A stretch of DNA of 42,094 bases from a virus, in the IMG/VR virus record IMGVR_UViG_3300043353_000062, positions 1-42,094 of that record. The stretch is one strand, 5' to 3'. Position numbers and translations under genes: made by a program. Shown here one piece after another: positions 6,232 to 13,770 of the stretch. A model generated the notes under the pieces. The model saw nothing but the letters and a program-made list of their open reading frames with translations. It made no database searches and was not told the DNA's origin. The stretch's first letter is position 1. Each line of letters starts with the position of its first letter.

Positions 6232-6405
6232 ATTCAAATCAAGGTATTCGTAGTCTGCAAAAACGACTTCCCCGACGCCGCGTTCCCATCGAGGAACGCG
6301 GCAAGTCGTTATATAAGTCGCCAGCCAAAGCGAAGTGACGGCGGTCATTTTATTTATTGGCACATCCACGAACTCAAGATGGAGGAAAAAGATGAACAAG
6401 ATTAG
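6232..6405 (+). CDS. 57-aa conserved-looking phage protein with probable ATT start
   Basis: From ATT at 6232 the frame is open for 57 codons with a clear protein pattern: IQIKVFVVCKNDFPDAAF, then SRNAASRYISRQ, then a WHIHEL motif near the end. This resembles a common small phage protein pattern in which a KVFVV strand is followed by a DYPDA-type turn. GGAGGA lies 6 nt upstream of ATT, and no ATG, GTG or TTG exists in frame upstream. The end overlaps the HTH gene at 6392 by 14 nt. Coding is likely; the start codon is inferred. Confidence 0.62.
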   Translation: MQIKVFVVCKNDFPDAAFPSRNAASRYISRQPKRSDGGHFIYWHIHELKMEEKDEQD

Positions 6406-7102
6406 CGAACTGTTGCCACTTATGAATCCAGAGTACGCGCAAACGATTGAGGTAATGTTCACGCGCGAGGGGTTCACATCGGACGCATCCGTTGACGATG
6501 TACTGAAAATCTTAATACCAGCCACAATGACCCACGAGGAAGGCATAGCCCTGCTTGCTTTCGCTGGCGTCAGGAACAATTTAGGCAAGTTCGCACCCAA
6601 GTTGTCTTTCGGTCAGCGCTGCCAAGCGTTAGCCCTTAGGCGTTTGGGTTTTACTCGCGAAGTTCTGTCCAAGATGTTCAAGGTGGACCGGCGCACGATT
6701 ACGCACATCTACAACGAATCATCCCCCCACTACAAGAATGTGCGCGAAGAGGAGAAGCTGATTGGTACTCCTAATTTCGTGACCAAGTACGTAACCGAAA
6801 GCATACGCAACGAGGCGCTATCCTACACAGAATCGGAGAAGAAGGAGGCTAACAATAAGGCAGCGAACCGAAAGGCAGGTACGCATAACGTGCGCAACGA
6901 CAGGTGCAAATACGACCACCGCGTTACAATCGCGTGGATTAACGCGAACGAACACAAATACGTCGAAGTTAGCGGCTGGTATTATCGCGATTTGGACAGT
7001 CAGTGGCCGGACGACTGGTTCAATTGCGGCGCGGAATCGATGAAGACGAGTCAAGCGGCTTACGACGCCGCGAAGGAAGACATTGACGATGCACTTAGCT
7101 AG
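6392..7102 (+). CDS. Helix-turn-helix protein, possible transcription regulator
   Basis: 236 aa from the ATG at 6392 (GGAGG upstream). Residues about 75-112 form an HTH: QALALRRLGFTREVLSKMF, then KVDRRTITHIYN. A Lys/Asn-rich linker follows, and the C-terminus is aromatic (WYYRDLDSQWPDDWF). The HTH is like those of sigma-4-type or small-terminase-type phage proteins. As the last and largest gene of an early operon it is a candidate regulator of the later promoters. The exact family is unknown. Confidence 0.75.
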   Translation: MNKISELLPLMNPEYAQTIEVMFTREGFTSDASVDDVLKILIPATMTHEEGIALLAFAGVRNNLGKFAPKLSFGQRCQALALRRLGFTREVLSKMFKVDRRTITHIYNESSPHYKNVREEEKLIGTPNFVTKYVTESIRNEALSYTESEKKEANNKAANRKAGTHNVRNDRCKYDHRVTIAWINANEHKYVEVSGWYYRDLDSQWPDDWFNCGAESMKTSQAAYDAAKEDIDDALS

Positions 7103-7110
7103 AAAATAGA

Positions 7111-7139
7111 TTGACAGCACGGGCGGTCCGTGCTATACT
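7111..7139 (+). promoter_or_regulatory. Sigma70-type promoter of paralog 3
   Basis: TTGACA (7111-7116), 17-bp spacer, TATACT (7134-7139). The spacer is itself an inverted repeat (GCACGG, 5 nt, CCGTGC), a possible operator. Confidence 0.85.
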
Positions 7140-7161
7140 TGACATCCACAGGGAGAGTGTT

Positions 7162-7695
7162 ATGATCAACAGAATAAAGGGAGTGCCTACAGACGGAGCA
7201 GTAGCATACAAGGAGGGTAAATTCGCTGGCGAGTGTCCCTACATGGAAGAGGACGACGACTTCGCACGGTGGAATGACGAATGGGACGCCGCAGCCGACG
7301 ACCACGAAGACAAAGCCAATAAAGCACCAAAAGTGGGATCGGTGGTTACCAATCGTTACCGGGCCAAATATTCGGAGTCAGGGCACGCAACGCATTGTGG
7401 GGACGACCTAGCTGTCCTCCTCAATTCGCTGTGCACCAACAAGGCAGGCACCAACCTTGAGATATTCGAGGCGATATGTCAAGTCAACGGGGTGGACCTG
7501 TCCAAATACAACCGCACCAACAAAGGCTGGCAGGGGCGTCTTCGCATGACGGGACGCAACTTGCTGTCCAAACGCGTGGCCGAAAATGGGGGCAAGCTGA
7601 TGCTGCCCGAATGGGTGGGCACCGAACACCAACTCGATCGAGACTGGGTAGAATACACACTGAACAAATACAAACCGAAAAAGGACGTAGCATGA
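7162..7695 (+). CDS. RMTGR-family paralog 3
   Basis: 177 aa from the ATG at 7162 (GGGAGAG upstream). An acidic N-terminal third is followed by GSVVTNRYRAKY, an insert with Cys-His residues, FEAICQVNGVDLSKY and GWQGRLRMTGR, then a C-terminal helix rich in Lys. It keeps the family order seen at 2406 and 4364 but has lost the WDWLAQ motif. It overlaps the next gene (ATGA). Confidence 0.83.
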   Translation: MINRIKGVPTDGAVAYKEGKFAGECPYMEEDDDFARWNDEWDAAADDHEDKANKAPKVGSVVTNRYRAKYSESGHATHCGDDLAVLLNSLCTNKAGTNLEIFEAICQVNGVDLSKYNRTNKGWQGRLRMTGRNLLSKRVAENGGKLMLPEWVGTEHQLDRDWVEYTLNKYKPKKDVA

Positions 7696-8048
7696 ATTGG
7701 GATAGCACAGACCCGCGCATCGAGAACAAAGTGGACACGATGCTGGCCGTGTTGAAAGACGCGGGCGGCGGTGAATATGTTGAAGTTATGGTGGATAGGG
7801 TGTATCGTCAATACATCAGGTGGTTATGCTGCGCCAAGGCTAACCAAATCGACCCGGTGGCAGCGCGTTCCACTGTAATTTCGCTGATGAACGCGATCGT
7901 ATTAGAGACTATGGTCCAAATGTCTAGCCGCGACGACGAGGGCCGAAGAGTTGACCCAAAGATGTGGGTGGAGGAGTTCATCCAAGACCTTGTGATCGAC
8001 ATTGACGATAACCTCGACCGGATAGAACAGGGGGCAGGTCACAACTAG
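7692..8048 (+). CDS. 118-aa helical protein of unknown function
   Basis: ATG at 7692 overlaps the stop of paralog 3, so the two are co-translated. The product is helical throughout, with a Cys-Cys in the middle (WLCCAK) and an acidic end (DLVIDIDDNLDRIEQ). No family is recognised. The tight coupling suggests it works with paralog 3. Confidence 0.78.
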   Translation: MNWDSTDPRIENKVDTMLAVLKDAGGGEYVEVMVDRVYRQYIRWLCCAKANQIDPVAARSTVISLMNAIVLETMVQMSSRDDEGRRVDPKMWVEEFIQDLVIDIDDNLDRIEQGAGHN

Positions 8049-8132
8049 TTCCAGGCCCGGGCGTGCGGGTGGCGGCGTGCTAGTAGCCCCGTGACCGTAC
8101 GCCACGGCCCGGCGTACCGTACGCGTGATCGA

Positions 8133-8176
8133 TGTGACCCATACTGTACCACACGCACCGCCCAGCATGGGTCACA
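8133..8176. repeat. 10-bp inverted repeat in an intergenic region
   Basis: TGTGACCCAT (8133-8142) and ATGGGTCACA (8167-8176) are perfect inverted copies 24 bp apart. They lie in the 149-bp gene-free stretch 8049-8197, just before the gene at 8198. This could be an operator pair or an RNA stem. Confidence 0.7.
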
Positions 8177-8197
8177 CGCACCGGCTAGGAGTTAAAC

Positions 8198-8404
8198 ATG
8201 CCCTACGTTTACTATCCGTTCACCAAGAAAGATAAGCACGGCGATAGCGTGTGGGAATTGCGCAAAATAAAATGCCCCAGCTGCGATGAATATTTCACCA
8301 CGCGCAACCCAGATAAAGTGTACTGTTCTCGTAAGTGCAAACATAGGGAAATCATGAGGAGAAATCGAAATGGTAAGAAGAAAAGCGATAACCCAAGTAA
8401 GTGA
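8198..8404 (+). CDS. 68-aa zinc-finger protein
   Basis: ATG at 8198 with TAGGAG 6 nt upstream. CPSC (about residues 26-29) and YCSRKC (about 42-47) make a treble-clef-like zinc finger, followed by a strongly basic tail. Probably nucleic-acid binding. It overlaps the next gene by 35 nt. No promoter of the standard class is seen just upstream. Confidence 0.78.
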   Translation: MPYVYYPFTKKDKHGDSVWELRKIKCPSCDEYFTTRNPDKVYCSRKCKHREIMRRNRNGKKKSDNPSK

Positions 8405-8609
8405 CAGAATCGTGTCAAACGATGCGGACGATAGAGATGCCATTCTAACATTGCTCCTAAAAAGAATGTGTACGTTCGATGAGGCAGTGGACTATCTTCT
8501 AAGTGCTGTCCCAGAATCAACCAAAGATGATATGTTGGGTGAACTATCAACATGGGATGGAAAACTACGCGAAATGCGAAGGATACGCGACGAAAATAAC
8601 GGTGTATAA
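8370..8609 (+). CDS. 79-aa protein of unknown function
   Basis: ATG at 8370 with GAGGAG 8 nt upstream, inside the end of the zinc-finger gene. It is helical and charged (MVRRKAITQVSDRIV at the start, LREMRRIRDENNG at the end). No family is recognised. Confidence 0.72.
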   Translation: MVRRKAITQVSDRIVSNDADDRDAILTLLLKRMCTFDEAVDYLLSAVPESTKDDMLGELSTWDGKLREMRRIRDENNGV

Positions 8610-8610
8610 C

Positions 8611-8799
8611 GTGAGGCGATTTCTCACTGAAAAGCAACGCAACGAAATAGTACAGATGTATAAGGAGGGGTACAAGTGCGAATACATCGCTGCGTTATAT
8701 GGAGTTCGACGCGAGTACCCAAGCAAGTTATCACTTCGCCGTGGCGCACCGCAACGCATGCCCCAAATGAGCAGGAAGAATACCCTGAACAGTTGTTAA
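8611..8799 (+). CDS. Small HTH protein
   Basis: 62 aa from the GTG at 8611, two bases past the previous stop. LTEKQRNEIVQMYKEG and YIAALYGV form a resolvase/homeodomain-like HTH, followed by a basic tail. No good ribosome site is visible, so it may be reinitiated from the previous gene. An in-frame ATG at 8557 is a less likely start. It could regulate the strong promoter at 8804 directly downstream. Confidence 0.58.
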   Translation: MRRFLTEKQRNEIVQMYKEGYKCEYIAALYGVRREYPSKLSLRRGAPQRMPQMSRKNTLNSC

Positions 8800-8803
8800 A
8801 ATC

Positions 8804-8832
8804 TTGACAGCCGCCCCCGGGCGTGGTACACT
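8804..8832 (+). promoter_or_regulatory. Sigma70-type promoter of the primase-helicase gene
   Basis: TTGACA (8804-8809), 17-bp GC-rich spacer ending GTGG, TACACT (8827-8832). It is followed by a structured leader of about 88 nt. Confidence 0.85.
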
Positions 8833-8860
8833 GCTATCTGCACTCAACCCCCTGTGCAAA

Positions 8861-8902
8861 GTTGTGGCGAGGATAAAGGCAGGCCAGCCTCCTCGCCACA
8901 AC
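8861..8902 (+). promoter_or_regulatory. Leader RNA hairpin upstream of primase-helicase
   Basis: GTTGTGGCGAGGA (8861-8873) pairs perfectly with TCCTCGCCACAAC (8890-8902): 13 bp with a 16-nt loop that itself contains GGC and GCC. There is no T run after it, so it is not a plain terminator. It lies between the promoter and the start codon at 8928, where it could control translation or mRNA stability. Confidence 0.72.
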
Positions 8903-8927
8903 CATTTGGGGGTATTACGGGGGATTA

Positions 8928-11465
8928 ATGGAACAAATAAAAGGTGGGTTCGCGTTGAACAACGCGGACGAACTCCTAGTCAACCAACAGCGCACCATAA
9001 CCGGCCAGATAAATAACAATTTTATCCAAGTCGGCGCTACGTTCTTGCAGATGTCAGGCAAGAATCCATTCACTTCGGACTGGTACAAGAAGAAGTTTAG
9101 AGACACTAACCTGCAGGATTGGGTCGACAATCCCGACATGCGGGTTCTCAATCTGGGGTTCAATCTCCAATTCGGCTGGTTAGACGTCGACATTGACGCA
9201 GAAGACCCCCGCTACAACCATTGCATCATCAAAGCATTCAAATTCCTCGGGATCGACACGCGTTTCGCTTTCGGGCGCGCATCGCGCGGCGTGGCTTCTC
9301 ACATGATGGTTCAGCTGACTGAACCGGACCTAGCCAACTATGACGTAATGAAAGAATTTGAGCCAAAGGAATTCAAGCTCGAAGGTAAGCGGTATAAATG
9401 CGAGCTACGTTCGATGGGTCCGATGTTAGCAGACTCACCAAACATGATAAAGGAATCGCGACAGACTGTAATGCCAGGTTCTATATACATTCACAAGACA
9501 AGACGGGGTGAGCACGATGTATCGGTTTGGTATACCGCAGAAGGCAAAGCGGCCGTTTCGGTGGGCGAAATCGCGGCAACAACGTCGCGCAAGACATCTT
9601 TCGCCAACCTCATCACCGGCATCGCTTTTGGCACTTTTCTCTATGTTGTCCAACCACACTGGATTGAAGGAGGAAGACAGCAACTTGCCACAAAGGTCGC
9701 AGGGTGGCTTGCCCGACTTGTTCGTGAGAGCCAAGGTATAAATGATAACGAGGGGATAAGTCGTGGTACATTCTGTCCGATTGGTACTACGGAAACTGCA
9801 GAATCTATGCTCGATTTCGTCTGCGATCAGTTGGGAGATCGAGAATCGTTCATGCGGAAGCGAGTATTCCGCGACGCGATCAAGAAGCTGGAGAACAACC
9901 CCGATGCCAGAATTCCCGGATGGCCCGCTCTCGAAGGAGACATTGGAACTGAATCCATGTTGGCCCTGCGAACAGTGTTTATGCCAGGGATCGACGTGTC
10001 TCCACTTACCAAAATGGCTGATCGTTACGTCTATGACGAAACCGATGACATGTACATCGATAGAGAAAGATTCTATACCACTTCAGGATTTGTCCACGAT
10101 GGGTCCGCATTGGACCGTCGCCACCGTAATGATCTTATGGAAGTTGCTGGCAAGATGAAGCCAGTGTTCAAGCTGTTTGAGTCAAGCCCACTTAGAAGGC
10201 GAGTAGGAGGCAGGGACTTATACCCCGACTTCCAACCCGGCTCTATATTTCGCTTAACTCGTTCTGGTGGCACAATCCCCGACGACCAAGATAACGAACC
10301 CGGCACGATGACCATGTTCAATACGTGGCGAGGCTGGCCCGTTCTACCGGCGACGCACATCGACGAGAATTTGATCGCCAAGTGCAACTCAATGATGAAT
10401 CAATTGTTTGCCTATCTAAGTCAAGACAACCAAACCCAAATAGATTGGTTAAAACAATGGATTGCATGGACTGTACAACATCCGGGGCAGAAGCAGCAGG
10501 TTTCACCAGTATTTGTGGGTGGGCAGGGTGTCGGCAAGTCCTTTTTTGGAAACATTTTCCTAGAACAGTTATTTCAGAATCAGTGGGGTTCTGCGTCACC
10601 GAGGATTTTGGAAGGGTCGTTCTCTGTCGAGCCTTTCATCAACAAGATGATTGTCTTTATCGACGAGGCCAAATTCCACAGCGAAGCGGCGACGGACGAA
10701 ATCAAGAAACTGATCCGGTCGGACAGGATGGGTGGTGCGGAGAAGTTCCAGTCTGCGCGAACATATCGTATTTTTGCGCGGGTTGTGTTTGCCAGTAACC
10801 GATTTGATATGAATATTGGGCAGGCAAATACACAGGACCGCGCGCTGTTTTATTTGAAGACCTACGATAAAGATCACAAGAGGATGACAGAACATGAGTT
10901 CAGAGTCTGGGCTGTTACCCTCAAGCCGTTCTTTGACGAATTTAACACGTTTATACGAAGAATGGACGTCAAAGAACACTTCATGCACATCTTCAACACA
11001 TTGCCAGTTAGTCGACACGATATTGAGAACGTATCCAATTCGTCTGGAACTGATAAACACATCATCGAATCAAACATGGCTTATCCACGCAGAGTGGCCA
11101 AGCACATCGTGGAAGAAGGGCGAATCTGGGAAGACCTCGATATTTCAGCACCTTTCACCATGGCAGAATTCAATAAACGAGTTGCTGACACGTGCGATTC
11201 AGCCCGCATTCGTTATGTCCAACCGCGACACGTATTTGACGAGTTCATCAGCGCTGGCCTCCTTGAACAGTGGGTCAACAACGGGTCGAAATTCTGGCGA
11301 TTTAAGTACCGGATTGGCACCCTTACCGAAATGATGGGGCTGGCCATCGGGGTGAACTTGGAATCCCGCTTCACCTTTACCGACGAGGATTTCGGCATCA
11401 ACGAATCAGAACTACTAGGAGCGAAGCCGTGGAAGGGAAGCCAGAATAGCCGATTTCGCATGTGA
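8928..11465 (+). CDS. PrimPol-type primase fused to SF3 helicase
   Basis: 845 aa; ATG at 8928 with a GGGGGA ribosome site. The N-terminal part has DVDIDAED (about 85-92), the metal-binding DxD motif of archaeo-eukaryotic primase/PrimPol domains. The C-terminal half is a superfamily 3-type ATPase: Walker A GGQGVGKS (about 530), Walker B IVFIDEAKF (about 575) and the sensor FASNR (about 620). It should prime and unwind DNA at the replication fork. PrimPol-helicases of this kind are known from several phages, including the Z-genome cyanophage S-2L. It is a single-gene transcription unit with its own promoter and hairpin leader. Confidence 0.9.
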   Translation: MEQIKGGFALNNADELLVNQQRTITGQINNNFIQVGATFLQMSGKNPFTSDWYKKKFRDTNLQDWVDNPDMRVLNLGFNLQFGWLDVDIDAEDPRYNHCIIKAFKFLGIDTRFAFGRASRGVASHMMVQLTEPDLANYDVMKEFEPKEFKLEGKRYKCELRSMGPMLADSPNMIKESRQTVMPGSIYIHKTRRGEHDVSVWYTAEGKAAVSVGEIAATTSRKTSFANLITGIAFGTFLYVVQPHWIEGGRQQLATKVAGWLARLVRESQGINDNEGISRGTFCPIGTTETAESMLDFVCDQLGDRESFMRKRVFRDAIKKLENNPDARIPGWPALEGDIGTESMLALRTVFMPGIDVSPLTKMADRYVYDETDDMYIDRERFYTTSGFVHDGSALDRRHRNDLMEVAGKMKPVFKLFESSPLRRRVGGRDLYPDFQPGSIFRLTRSGGTIPDDQDNEPGTMTMFNTWRGWPVLPATHIDENLIAKCNSMMNQLFAYLSQDNQTQIDWLKQWIAWTVQHPGQKQQVSPVFVGGQGVGKSFFGNIFLEQLFQNQWGSASPRILEGSFSVEPFINKMIVFIDEAKFHSEAATDEIKKLIRSDRMGGAEKFQSARTYRIFARVVFASNRFDMNIGQANTQDRALFYLKTYDKDHKRMTEHEFRVWAVTLKPFFDEFNTFIRRMDVKEHFMHIFNTLPVSRHDIENVSNSSGTDKHIIESNMAYPRRVAKHIVEEGRIWEDLDISAPFTMAEFNKRVADTCDSARIRYVQPRHVFDEFISAGLLEQWVNNGSKFWRFKYRIGTLTEMMGLAIGVNLESRFTFTDEDFGINESELLGAKPWKGSQNSRFRM

Positions 11466-11480
11466 TATATTCAAGGGGGG

Positions 11481-11509
11481 TTGACAGCCAGCCGTCGCCG
11501 TGGTATCAT
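11481..11509 (+). promoter_or_regulatory. Sigma70-type promoter of paralog 4
   Basis: TTGACA (11481-11486), 17-bp spacer ending GTGG, TATCAT (11504-11509), 47 bp before the ATG at 11556. Confidence 0.85.
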
Positions 11510-11555
11510 ACGTGAGATTGAGGGATCGCCTCGACACCAACCAAGAGGAAGTAAA

Positions 11556-11996
11556 ATGGAACCCGAAGTAGAGACCACGGAAACCGAACCGAAAACCACC
11601 AAGTCGATCGTGCCGTCGAAGTACAGCGGCCGATACAAGAACGGCGGCGAAGACGAGCTGGCCCAGTTCATCAAGGCCCAGTGCGTCGTTGAGGGCAACT
11701 TCAGCTTCGACAAGTTCTTTGAACTGTGCAGCGCCAACGGCCTGCCGCAGGAGAAGGTCGACCACTACAAGGGACAGGTCGGTGAGAAGCGCCACGGCGC
11801 AGAAGGTCGTGCTCGCATGACCCTTCGCAACATGCTCGCCACCATCGTCCGCAAAAACGGCAAGGCCATCGGCCTCGACGGAAGTGAAGTTCCTGTGAAC
11901 CTCCCGAAACCAGCCCTCACGGGTGCGGCAAAGGCGGCTGCAGAAGGAACCTCCACTAACGGTCAGTCCGAACCTGCCGCTGACGTTGCAGCCTAA
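11556..11996 (+). CDS. RMTGR-family paralog 4, the most divergent
   Basis: 146 aa from the ATG at 11556 (AGAGGAAG upstream). It keeps KSIVPSKYSGRY, FFELCSANG and EGRARMTLRNML, the same order as its three paralogs, but the RMTGR motif is RMTLR and the WDWLAQ box is reduced to ELAQF. The C-terminal 30 residues are a low-complexity Ala/Ser/Thr tail instead of the Trp-containing end. It is a separate unit with its own promoter. Confidence 0.8.
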   Translation: MEPEVETTETEPKTTKSIVPSKYSGRYKNGGEDELAQFIKAQCVVEGNFSFDKFFELCSANGLPQEKVDHYKGQVGEKRHGAEGRARMTLRNMLATIVRKNGKAIGLDGSEVPVNLPKPALTGAAKAAAEGTSTNGQSEPAADVAA

Positions 11997-12041
11997 GCTC
12001 TAACGGCGCCCCCGTTTGGGTGTGTATTAGGTTGTATCGTC

Positions 12042-12081
12042 GAACGCCCCGGTAGAGCCCCCCAGCCCAGCCGGGGCGTTC
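12042..12081 (+). terminator. 11-bp GC hairpin after paralog 4
   Basis: GAACGCCCCGG (12042-12052) pairs perfectly with CCGGGGCGTTC (12071-12081). There is no T run, and the ribosome site of the gene at 12100 follows at once, so it could be a weak terminator or a processing or regulatory stem. Confidence 0.6.
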
Positions 12082-12099
12082 ACGTATTTGGAGTACATT

Positions 12100-12285
12100 A
12101 TGGAACTATTAGTGCAGGAATTGGTCTACGCCATCATGGCTGAATTCGAAGACATGATAAATGGTTATCACAGCGAATTTGGACGGGGACCTTTGCACGT
12201 ATTCAAGCAAGAAGTCCGCAGAGATTTGGAAAATTGTATTATACGCAAGCTTGCTGAATATTTGGAACAACGAATTAAATCTTGA
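12100..12285 (+). CDS. 61-aa helical protein of unknown function
   Basis: ATG at 12100 with TTGGAG 8 nt upstream. It is helical and amphipathic (MELLVQELVYAIMAEFEDMI at the start). Its stop TGA (12283-12285) lies inside the -35 box of the next promoter. No family is recognised. Confidence 0.7.
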   Translation: MELLVQELVYAIMAEFEDMINGYHSEFGRGPLHVFKQEVRRDLENCIIRKLAEYLEQRIKS

Positions 12286-12310
12286 CAGCCGCGCGGCGGC
12301 GTGGTACGCT
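12282..12310 (+). promoter_or_regulatory. Sigma70-type promoter of the replication operon
   Basis: TTGACA (12282-12287), 17-bp spacer ending GTGG, TACGCT (12305-12310). The upstream stop codon overlaps the -35 box. It probably drives the genes from 12356 onward. Confidence 0.84.
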
Positions 12311-12355
12311 ATCTCTACGGCACACATGACGTGGCCGGTTCAATGAGGTAACACC

Positions 12356-12847
12356 ATGAATGGAATGACAGAGATAAATCTAAGAACTGCATGTAACATC
12401 CTGACCCAAATGACGGCGGAAATTCGAGATCAGACCGCCGAAATCGTTAGCACCAACGACCACATCGCCATCATCAAGCATTACGACAGTCTCCGCACCA
12501 TCAACGCTCTTATCAAGGAATCCCGCGAGGCGCTCGACCAAATCGAGACCAAAATGTCGCGTGAGTATGTTCCCGACGCGTTGCGGGCACACCAAATCAG
12601 GACCATTACTGTTGAGGGAGTTGGCCGGGTGTCCCTTGGGACGCGTTGGTCAGCAAGCATGCCTGATAAGGAGGCTGGATTCGAATGGCTGCGCGCCAAC
12701 GACCACGGCGGTGTCATTCAGGAGACGGTGAACGCCCAGACCCTCGGCGCTTTGGCTAAGGAACTGAACAGCGAGGGTGTTGAGTTGCCGCAGCCAACCT
12801 TCACAACGAACATCATGACCTATACTTCGATCACAAAGGTGAAATAA
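12356..12847 (+). CDS. Conserved-looking replication-associated protein, function unknown
   Basis: 163 aa; ATG at 12356 with GAGGT upstream. The N-terminal two thirds are long helices, probably coiled coil, with repeated Ile/Leu heptads (IRDQTAEIVSTNDHIAII). The C-terminal part is compact with RTITVEGVGRVSLG. The coiled-coil region plus small C-terminal domain resembles phage Gp157/Gam-like helper proteins, but I cannot assign it. Its stop shares one base with the next start, so the pair is likely to function together. Confidence 0.72.
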   Translation: MNGMTEINLRTACNILTQMTAEIRDQTAEIVSTNDHIAIIKHYDSLRTINALIKESREALDQIETKMSREYVPDALRAHQIRTITVEGVGRVSLGTRWSASMPDKEAGFEWLRANDHGGVIQETVNAQTLGALAKELNSEGVELPQPTFTTNIMTYTSITKVK

Positions 12848-13674
12848 TGAACGACATCGCAAAGATTAATCAAGGCGTCCCCGCCCATTTGGCGCAGTAC
12901 GCCAAGGCGAAGATCGGTAACATCGACAGCACCGATCGCATTATCCCCCGGATCAAGCTGATGCAGGCTATTTCGCCTGAGTTGCAGGACTTCCCGGAAG
13001 CCAAAGCGGGTCAACTGTGGCATACCATCGCGCAGGAGAATCTTGGGCCGTCGCTCAAGGCTATCCCCATCATCATCCGCAAGTCCTACGTCCTCTGGGC
13101 ACCGCGCAACGATGATCGGGGCATCCTCGCCCGCGCGATGGACGGCGTTCATTGGGACCCGGCCAACGCAGAATTCCGCGTGAAGCCGAAAGGATCACCC
13201 GCCGAAGTTGTATACAACACCAAGAACACGGTGGCGGAATCGAGACTGGATCAATTCGGTACCAGTATTCCGGGTGACCCAAACTCTGCCCCCGCAGCGA
13301 GCCTCACCTATAACATGATGTGGATGTTGGTGGATTATCCCGAACTCAGCCCGTCGGTTATCATCAACACACGGTCCAGCGTCAAGCCGATGCAGCAGCT
13401 GCTGTCGCGGATTGAGTCAAAGCCCGTGCCCCACTTTTGTCAGGTGTACGAGATCAGTTCGGTGCAGCAGAAAGGGGCCGAAGGACCCTACTTCAATTTC
13501 GCCTACACCGGAGCAGGATTCACCACGGCGGAACAGGCTAAAGTCACCGAAGAAATGTACCAGCAATTTGGTGAGACTAGCTGGGTCGCGAATGACGAGC
13601 ACGAAGAGGAACAGGTCACCAACGCCAATCCTCGCGCAGTCGACGAAAAGATGGCTAGCTCGGGTAAGTTCTAG
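12847..13674 (+). CDS. Conserved phage protein next to replication genes, possible ssDNA-binding role
   Basis: 275 aa; ATG at 12847. It has an N-terminal helix (INQGVPAHLAQYAKAK), a beta-rich core with several aromatic residues, and an acidic C-terminal tail (EHEEEQ, then a Lys/Ser end). Acidic tails and a beta core are typical of ssDNA-binding proteins. The coupling to the coiled-coil gene and the position before the polymerase fit a replication or recombination role. That is inference; no specific family is recognised. Confidence 0.7.
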   Translation: MNDIAKINQGVPAHLAQYAKAKIGNIDSTDRIIPRIKLMQAISPELQDFPEAKAGQLWHTIAQENLGPSLKAIPIIIRKSYVLWAPRNDDRGILARAMDGVHWDPANAEFRVKPKGSPAEVVYNTKNTVAESRLDQFGTSIPGDPNSAPAASLTYNMMWMLVDYPELSPSVIINTRSSVKPMQQLLSRIESKPVPHFCQVYEISSVQQKGAEGPYFNFAYTGAGFTTAEQAKVTEEMYQQFGETSWVANDEHEEEQVTNANPRAVDEKMASSGKF

Positions 13675-13726
13675 TCTCCGCACCGTAGTCGCTTAATTAT
13701 TCCGGCGGTCTACACGACGGACAACT

Positions 13727-13755
13727 GCGGGGGACGCCGCGAATGGGTCCCCCGC
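13727..13755 (+). terminator. 9-bp GC hairpin, possible terminator
   Basis: GCGGGGGAC (13727-13735) pairs with GTCCCCCGC (13747-13755), followed by CCCTTT. It ends the two-gene unit at 13674, just before an inserted HNH gene. Confidence 0.58.
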
Positions 13756-13770
13756 CCCTTTGGAGTACCG

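Noticed and set aside
8143-8148. GTGGTACAGT on the minus strand, like the genome's -10 pattern
   Set aside because: No TTGACA-like box at 17 or 18 bp and no minus-strand gene downstream.
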